Positions 57,686 through 64,000 of a stretch of 64,000 bases of DNA are shown piece by piece. Below the pieces are notes generated by a model that was not told the origin of the DNA, searched no databases, and saw nothing but the letters and a program-made list of their open reading frames with translations. Position numbers and translations under genes: made by a program. Location: positions 1,902,213 to 1,966,212 of the forward strand of contig RPFO01000123.1 in assembly GCA_009746045.1 (NCBI GenBank). The letters run 5' to 3'. Within the stretch, counting starts at the first letter, position 1; each line of letters begins with the position of its first letter. This DNA is from Mesostigma viride (lineage: Eukaryota > Streptophyta > Mesostigmatophyceae > Mesostigmatales > Mesostigmataceae).

Positions 57686-60600
57686 ATGCTACAGCACTCC
57701 ATGGGGCTGACTTTGCGTGCCTCTGGCGATGGCATTGGGCTTAGACGCCCTTGCAATTTGTCGGAGCTTCTAAGGAAACCGGTGTACCACAAGCCAGCCT
57801 GCCAGCGTCGCCTTTGTACTACAGCTGCCGCCGAAACTAAGAAGCCCAAGCCACGCCCTGGATCTCGGTCCCCTCCGTCATCCGCTGCACGCTTTGCTAG
57901 AGTGTATGGGGTGGAAGTCCCATTTGAGAATGATCCAGGAAAGGATGACGTGAAGCCGTCCCAGGCACTTCGAGAAGCACTTCGCGCGAGGCTCGGCTGC
58001 GAGGTTGGTTTTTGCAACAAGGATGTCTTTTGTAAATGTACAACATGTCGCCGCCAACTTCCTCCCGCATCGGGCGTCTTGTGCTTCGTGCAATTCTAAT
58101 ATCTCTCACTTTTTGGAAGGTGTCGCATACACACCCCTGTTCTTAACACCAGGACAAGGCCCTCTCCCTGGACTCCATTACAATTGTGCGCAAGTCTTTC
58201 GACGCACGCAAAGTCAAGGTATGCGGCTCTCCCGAGGCGCAGAGCGTTGTGATCATGCAGGGCGCTGCTAATGATGCAGGGTGCTGCTCATGATGCAGGG
58301 CGTTGCTAATGATGCAGGGCGTCGCTACTTGAGAGCAAGCCTGCAGCCAAGGTTCTTTCAGTGCACGCAAGGGATAAATTCTTAAGAGGATTTGTTGACT
58401 TTCGCCTTTGATGCTCCCTTGGGGAATACTTGGGCTGCTCGTTGACGACACCGCTTACCCCCTCTTCTAATGTTGTAGTATATCGCAATGTTGATACGTT
58501 AACAGCGTATTTGATAGATTGTAGGTACAAACCTGACGAAATGGATTGGCTGCTGCCTGATTTACCTGAGGTAGGCCCTGTTGATTGCCTACGGCAACTC
58601 ACCACATGAGCTAGCAGTTCCCCCGCCCCACCCTACTTAGCTGCCGTACATGTCCACTATGTATAAGGGGAGTTGACCTTCTTGTTCTGGGCACAGAGCC
58701 CCTCTATATTGTTATCCTGGGCACAAAGCCCCTCTATTTTGTTATCCTGGCACAGAGCCCTTGATTTTGTTGTCCTGGGCACAGAGCCCTCGATTTTGTG
58801 TCCTGGGCACAGAGGGCGGCCTGTCCATCACACACATGTCCACAAGGGTACAGGTGTCATGCTTTTGTGGGTCAAGACCGGAACATGCGTGGTGCTGAGG
58901 GAAGGAACTGTAGTGCCTCACGTGTGCACAAGGATAACTTGCCATATATACAGGACAAAAGATGCCTCGCTTCTCGCAAGACAACAGAATACCTAGCATC
59001 TCACCTCCAACAATCACCTTCCACCATCCCTCTTCCCCACATTGCCCAATCAACCTATCCCCCCAGCGAGGACCGCTCAACTTTGTCTACGTGGTGGACG
59101 TGGACGTCCGCTCCATCTCGAAAGCAAGCCCGTCCTTCAAGCTCAAGCGCAAGGCCGGACGCGTGGAAGACGCACCCCCGCCCCTGCAGTGCCCGCTTGC
59201 GGTGGCCAACGCCGTCAGCCTGGCAGCATCGGGGCCATCGCCACCCGGCAGCACCAGCCGCGGCTCCCCACCCACCCCAGAGGCAAAGGTCGGGCTAGCG
59301 CCCAGGGATGCCCGCCAAGTGGCCCCGTCCGTACCGAGTGCCACGGGGGGGGTGGCCCAGCCAGGGTCTACGAGCAAGGAATCCGCCAGACAGACCGCGG
59401 GGGCAGGACAATTCTTCACGAAAGAAACCGCGGCTGCCACTGTCGCTGCTGCCGCCGCCGCTGCTGCCGCCGCTGTTGGTGGAAGCTCACCTAAAGCTCC
59501 CAAAGGGGGGAGTGGCATGCCAGGGACTCCAAAGCCCAAGTCACGCCACGGTGTCGTGGTGGTGGGGTGCGGCCCCGCGGGCCTGCTGGCGGCGCTGACG
59601 ATGGCCGAGGCTGGCATCCGCGTGACGTTGGTAGAGCGTGGCATGCCCGTGGAGGGGAGGGGAAGGGACATCGGCGCTCTTTTCCACCGGCATGTGCTCA
59701 ACCCGAACAGCAACCTGTGCTATGGGGAGGTGCGTGCTGCGTACTCAACCCCCAAGATAGCATGCGGTTTGTCGATGTGTCTCGATGTGTACTTGATGAA
59801 GACACTGCCGCACATTGGCTGCCACCATTGGCTAGTCTTGTTGGCGCGCACTTTTCCGTGGCAGGTGGGTATTGCAGAGCACTGCGCATGCCGCGTGGTA
59901 GGCGAAAGGGTTTGGCCGTGAATGGCGCTGTCCGGTTTGGTGCTGGAGTGTTAAGTGTCGAGAGTGTGGCTCGTGTGGGTGTCGACGGACAGAGCAACCA
60001 GTGCAGGCATACACATGCAGTGCGACGCGCCGCTCGAGGACGCAGGTGCAAGGGCGAGTCTTGCTAGCAGGCACTCATGCACACATGCACACATGCACAC
60101 ATGCACACATGCACACATGCACACATGCACACATGCACACATGCACACATGTCCACATGCACACATGCACACATGCACACATGCACACGTGCACACATGC
60201 ACACATGCACACATGCACACATGCACACATGCACACATGCACACATGCACACATGCACACATGCACACATGCACACATGCACACATGCACACATGCACAC
60301 ATGCACACATGCACACATGCACACATGCTCACATGCACACATGCACACATGCACACATGCACACATGAACACACGAACACATGAACACATGAACACATGC
60401 ACACATGCACACATGCACACATGCACACATGCACACATGCACACATGCCCACATGCCCACATGTCCACATGCACACATGCACACATGCCCGCATGCACAC
60501 ATGCACACATGCACACATGCACACATGCACACATGCACACATGCACACATGCACACATGCACACATGCACACATGCACACATGCACACATGCACACGTGC

Positions 60601-63600
60601 ACACATGCACACGTGCACACATGAACACATGAACACATGAACACATGCACACATGAGCACATGAACACATGCACACACAAGCCATGGGACAGTCATGGTC
60701 ATGGTCAGGTGCAATAGCCGGGCTAGTTAATAGCCACCAATGTCTCTGGTTGCGTCCTTGTGCGCTCTCTTGTTGCTTAAACTTCATCACCCCGGCGGTG
60801 CCATGCAGGGTGGCGCAGGGACGTGGAGTGATGGCAAGTTGACGACCCAGATCGGCAAGAACAGCAGCGACGTGCAGACGGTGTGTAGTGGGGGGCCCCA
60901 GACGGTGAGCGGTGGGGGCCATGAAGTTTCTGGTCTCATGCTGCCACCCCACGTGATTGTCGGGGGTCCATACTCCATGGTAGTGATGACAGCAGTACCT
61001 TTTTCATAATCACTACTCCACACGCACACGCTGGACCCTGGAGGGACGTGCACATTCCTGCCTCGACAAGAGTGCTGTGCTGGCTCCTCTCATCACACTT
61101 GCCGGTCCTATCTGGATGTATTTGGTGAGACCTGCCATGCTGATTGCTGCCAGCATGGCTTGTCCGCCGTGAAAGATAATACTCCGTTCCCTACCCGATT
61201 TATACCCTAGGGCAAACTGTGGCTCCCTTGCGATGGCCAACTGTGGCCTCCTAAGCACCCTGGGCCTGAGTTATGTGAGCATATGAACATGGCACAGGAG
61301 CAAGGACTACAATTCGGTGGCCAGATGAACAGGGCACAGGAGCAAGTATTACAACATTGCTATCTGCTATGCACATATTTTGTCAAGACAGCCATGTGTT
61401 TCTTGATGCAACGTTGGGGCTTCTTCATGGTATACATGCCGCCCCCCTATGTTTATAGCTTGGTTGGTGGCCTGCCCAGTCCTTGCGTCTTTTCATAATT
61501 GTTCTTCTTCCATCTCTCCCGCCATGGGTTTAGAAGTGGCTTATATAACAATAATGTTTTCAACAGCTAACGACTTTGCACTCCTATTATCGGACCTCTG
61601 TGGACTGTTGGATGCCAGTCTGCTGGCCCTGTTGGGGGCGTTGACAGTTTGAGACGCCCCCAGCTCTCACGTTGGCTCCAGCTCTCACGTTGGGGGCCCA
61701 TTACCTGGTCTTGCATTCACATAATCTGTTGTTTCTTGATTAAAGAACGAAGGATGGCTTTGTGTATTTGCTCTGCCCCCAGGTCCTGCGCACGCTGGTC
61801 TACTTCGGTGCCCCTGAGCGTATCCTGGTGGACGGAAAGCCCCACCTGGGCACGGACCGTTTGGTCCACATTCTACGCAACATGCGCGCGCACCTGATGG
61901 CGCTTGGGGTAGGGCAAGCACGCATGCACGCCCGGCAGGAGTGAGTGAGAAGTGTGTGAGTGAGTGTGCGCGTGTGCCTGTAGGGGGGGGGAGGGGGGGG
62001 GGGGGGGTCAAGCATGCATGCATGCATGCATGCTGGGGACTGGGGTGGAAATGCGTGTGCATGAAGCGGGTGGGGCAGGGCAGGGCATCAAATGCAAGTA
62101 GGACCGAGGGTAGGGTGGGGAAAGTGGATGAGAGCAGGGTGGTGAATCGTGCACTATTAATGTGCAAGCTATACTAGGCAAGCACTTAGTCTACAGCAGA
62201 CCATGGAGACTAATGGAGTCTAAGTCAAGCCTACTAGGCAAGCCTATTATGTGCAAGCTCACATGGTGTGATACGCTGTCAATGTGTAAGGCATTGTGGC
62301 ACCCCTCCTGTGGAAACCATAGGGTGTGTGCGTGTGTGCACAGTTTGCCTGCGCCCTTTACATGTCTGCATGCGCTGCATGCCTGCCCTTCTCCTGCCTG
62401 CCTGTATATGGCACGCTTTCAATCGCCAGTTTGATGTCTGCATGCTCAAAACCCTGCTGTGTGTGTGCCTGCGAGGTAGGCACTTACGTTGGACTACCAT
62501 CATACTAGGCACTTTCCTTGGACTGCCAGCCTACTCTCGAAGCCAATGGAGGCCCACCAGGACATGGAAGTGAGGACCCCATCCGACCGGTCCGCCCGAG
62601 GGCTCGCGAATCAGTGCCTTGATGCAGTCCTGCCTGGTATGGCCTCAGGCAGGCAGTGCTTCTCCCTCCCCCCGCCGTCTCCCTGCTTGCAGCCAATATA
62701 GTGCCGTTGTCACGTCTATTGATGTCCATCTCGCACGGCTGCCTCATGCCCCTCCCCATGCTCGCCGGTGGGAGCTGCCCCATGCGTGTGATGACCAACG
62801 GCGGAGCATGCAGGTGACCTTCCTCTTTGACACCGCGATGGACAGCCTGGTGGTGGAGCGCGGCCGGGTGACGGGCGTCAGGGTGCGGCCAGGGTCCCAG
62901 AAGCACCTCCACCAGGATGCCCCCGTCGACGTGGTCAAGGCGGACGCAGTCGTACTTGCCGGTGGGTGCTGTGCCCATACTGCTTGCGTGTGGGTGCTGC
63001 GGCCATCATGCTTACCAGTGCATCCCCCTGCGTAGGCCCCTAACGCTGCCTTTGGGGTGTCTTCCCACCAAAGCTCTTTCAAGTCCTGCTGCTGGGTGTT
63101 GATTAGCTAGCCACCACCCAGGCCGTATTGGCTAGCGGGCTGGCGCCCTGGCAAGCTGGCACGCTGGCGGGCCCAGGTACGCTGACCGTGAGGGCATGGC
63201 CTGCGGTTGGGTCGTGCACCATCTCCCAATGCCTTGCTCTTGCAGCATGGCAAATGCAGGCCTTTAAATAAATCTCCAAGAGCCTGGGGTGTCTCTTTGT
63301 GTGGACATCGCAGCGCGCCTCTGAGGAGCCAGTAGGAACGCCTCTGCATTGGCAAGCGGCAGTCCAGGACATGCTTGTGTGTGTCAGTACGATGTTTGCA
63401 CGCATGCGCATGAGCCCTCCCACCTCTACTGTGCCCCTGCATGACATGCATGTCTGTTCCATTGCCTATGTGTAGTTCATGCGAACCGGTTTATTGGAGC
63501 TCATGTGTGGTCTACCAAACGTCATCAAATGGTCTACCAAATGCCTGCGCTGGTTGCTGCGTGACAACAAATCCATCGGGCTGATGCAGTGGGCCATTCA

Positions 63601-63663
63601 GCGCGCGAGGTCTACACCACCCTCTTGCAGCAAGGGGTGCATTTGGAGGCTAAGGACTTTGCG
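57686..63663 (+). CDS. FAD-dependent dehydrogenase, COG2509-like, plastid-targeted (7 exons visible, 3' end off-window)
   Basis: Exons: 57686-58003, 58153-58218, 59067-59729, 60809-60880, 61783-61908, 62814-62961, 63590-63663. All introns are GT-AG and all phases join. Exon 1 starts MLQHSMGLTLRASGDGIGLR, a transit-peptide-like Ser/Arg/Leu-rich leader, then VYGVEVPFENDPGKDDVKPS. Exon 2 has ITIVRKSFDARKVK. Exon 3 has FVYVVDVDV, a long Ala/Pro/Ser insert, then the Rossmann FAD motif VVVVGCGPAGLLAAL and LVERG. Exon 4 has GGAGTWSDGKLTTQIG, exon 5 LVYFGAPERILVDGKPHLGT, exons 6-7 VTGVRV and the junction LAVGHSAREVY. The family has no settled reaction. About 489 codons are seen; the remaining C-terminus lies beyond 64000. 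Confidence 0.88.
58219..59066 (+). other. Intron 2 of the FAD dehydrogenase gene, with small repeats
   Basis: Contains three to four GATGCAGGGCG(T/C)TGCT units (58253-58325) and four units of about 35 bp containing CTGGGCACAGAGCCC (58679-58815). No coding sequence recognised. Confidence 0.65.
59730..60808 (+). other. Intron 3 of the FAD dehydrogenase gene
   Basis: Bounded by GAG|GTGCGT and CATGCAG|GG. More than half is the 8-bp minisatellite at 60075-60675. Confidence 0.8.
60075..60675. repeat. 8-bp minisatellite (ACACATGC)n
   Basis: About 75 copies of ACACATGC with point variants (TCCACATG, CCCACATG, GAACACAT) clustered at 60360-60400 and 60440-60490. Because 8 is not a multiple of 3, every frame and both strands stay open (Met-His-Thr-Cys or Cys-Val-His-Val). 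These frames are not genes. Confidence 0.97.
60881..61782 (+). other. Intron 4 of the FAD dehydrogenase gene
   Basis: GT-AG intron (GTGTGT ... CCCCCAG). No coding sequence recognised. Confidence 0.75.
61909..62813 (+). other. Intron 5 of the FAD dehydrogenase gene
   Basis: GT-AG intron with a long interrupted G-run (61983-62007) followed by CATG repeats (62011-62031). Repeated CTACTAGGCAAGC words at about 62172-62245. Confidence 0.75.
62962..63589 (+). other. Intron 6 of the FAD dehydrogenase gene
   Basis: GT-AG intron (GCCG|GTGGGT ... GATGCAG|TGGGCC) that splits the LAVGHS codons in phase 1. Confidence 0.8.
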
Positions 63664-63818
63664 GTAAGCCACCCGTGCTTGCGGGTGCACATGCTTTTCT
63701 GTATTTCTTGCATAGTTGCCTGCTGGCTCACTGAGTGGTGGGATCTTCCTGTGTTCACCTGCGTATCTTCTGGATAGATTTTTCAAATCTGTGTCGCTGG
63801 ATGCATGCCGAGTTCTGG

Positions 63819-63874
<56 letters not shown>

Positions 63875-64000
63875 CCCCCCCCCCCCCCTCTCTCCCTCTT
63901 TGCCAGGAGACCTACACTAGCGTAACAGAAATGCAGCTGGTCTGCACCCTGTAGCTATATGATAACATTAGGCTATTCTCTACATTCTCACATGAGGCCC
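63664..64000 (+). other. Start of intron 7, with CT microsatellite
   Basis: Begins GCG|GTAAGC. A (TC)n run with a poly-C end spans about 63826-63887. I see no next exon before the window ends. Confidence 0.7.

Noticed and set aside
59951-60952. Cys/Val/His-repeat and Met-His-Thr-repeat ORFs of up to 216 residues
   Set aside because: Translation of the 8-bp minisatellite in an intron; frames are open on both strands by composition.

Overview
The window reads as eukaryotic nuclear DNA from a photosynthetic, intron-bearing organism, most probably a green-lineage alga with a repeat-rich genome. The lineage is an inference. The support is a spliced FAD-dependent dehydrogenase gene whose N-terminus looks like a plastid transit peptide, a second spliced gene on the opposite strand, and a dense layer of nested retroelements of the kind seen in prasinophyte and charophyte genomes. 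There is no operon structure and no bacterial or CRISPR-like feature.

Layout. 0.5-1.77 kb: 3' end of a LINE (RT) with a TTAA-repeat tail. 2.0-7.6 kb (minus): decayed LTR element 'D' (gag, integrase, protease fragment, 5' LTR), interrupted by a 1.36-kb tandem palindromic element and a 206-bp palindrome. 7.6-13.4 kb (minus): element 'B'. 14.4-22.2 kb (plus): element 'C' with 353-bp identical LTR segments. 23.6-27.8 kb: a B-type LTR split by a 3.96-kb insertion, then a 5'-truncated LINE. 28.4-46.85 kb (plus): a Ty3/gypsy chromovirus with perfect TSDs. It carries an RNase H1/viroplasmin-like small ORF before gag and a large unknown ORF after the chromodomain. Inside it (35.8-43.5 kb, minus) sits a young element 'A'. 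The chromovirus itself is inserted in the RNase H region of another A-type copy, 'A3', whose 3' end and LTR lie at 46.85-49.87 kb and are broken by a second tandem palindromic element, which in turn carries a hAT-like MITE. 49.9-53.0 kb: LINE ORF1 debris and a full-length ORF1-only LINE with a 13-bp TSD. 54.1-64 kb: two cellular genes transcribed divergently, a DUF4188 (af470-like monooxygenase) gene on minus and the FAD dehydrogenase gene on plus, which runs off the right edge.

Main discovery candidate. Elements A, B, C and D form one lineage whose polyprotein order is Gag zinc knuckle - integrase - SH3-like tail - aspartic-protease-like domain - RT - RNase H. That is neither the Copia order (PR-IN-RT-RH) nor the Gypsy order (PR-RT-RH-IN). 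The protease motif is DT(Q/N/K) instead of DTG/DSG, the RT catalytic box is HGDD instead of YxDD, and the integrase has D-x29-E spacing. Their LTRs have AGTT...AACT ends instead of TG...CA and make 5-bp target duplications. The same ends and 5-bp duplications flank the tandem palindromic elements, the lone palindrome and the 3.96-kb insertion. These look like non-autonomous passengers (TRIM- and LARD-like) of the same integrase.

Coordinates of LTRs, TSDs, exons and frameshifts were worked out by reading the sequence by eye. No database search or folding program was run.
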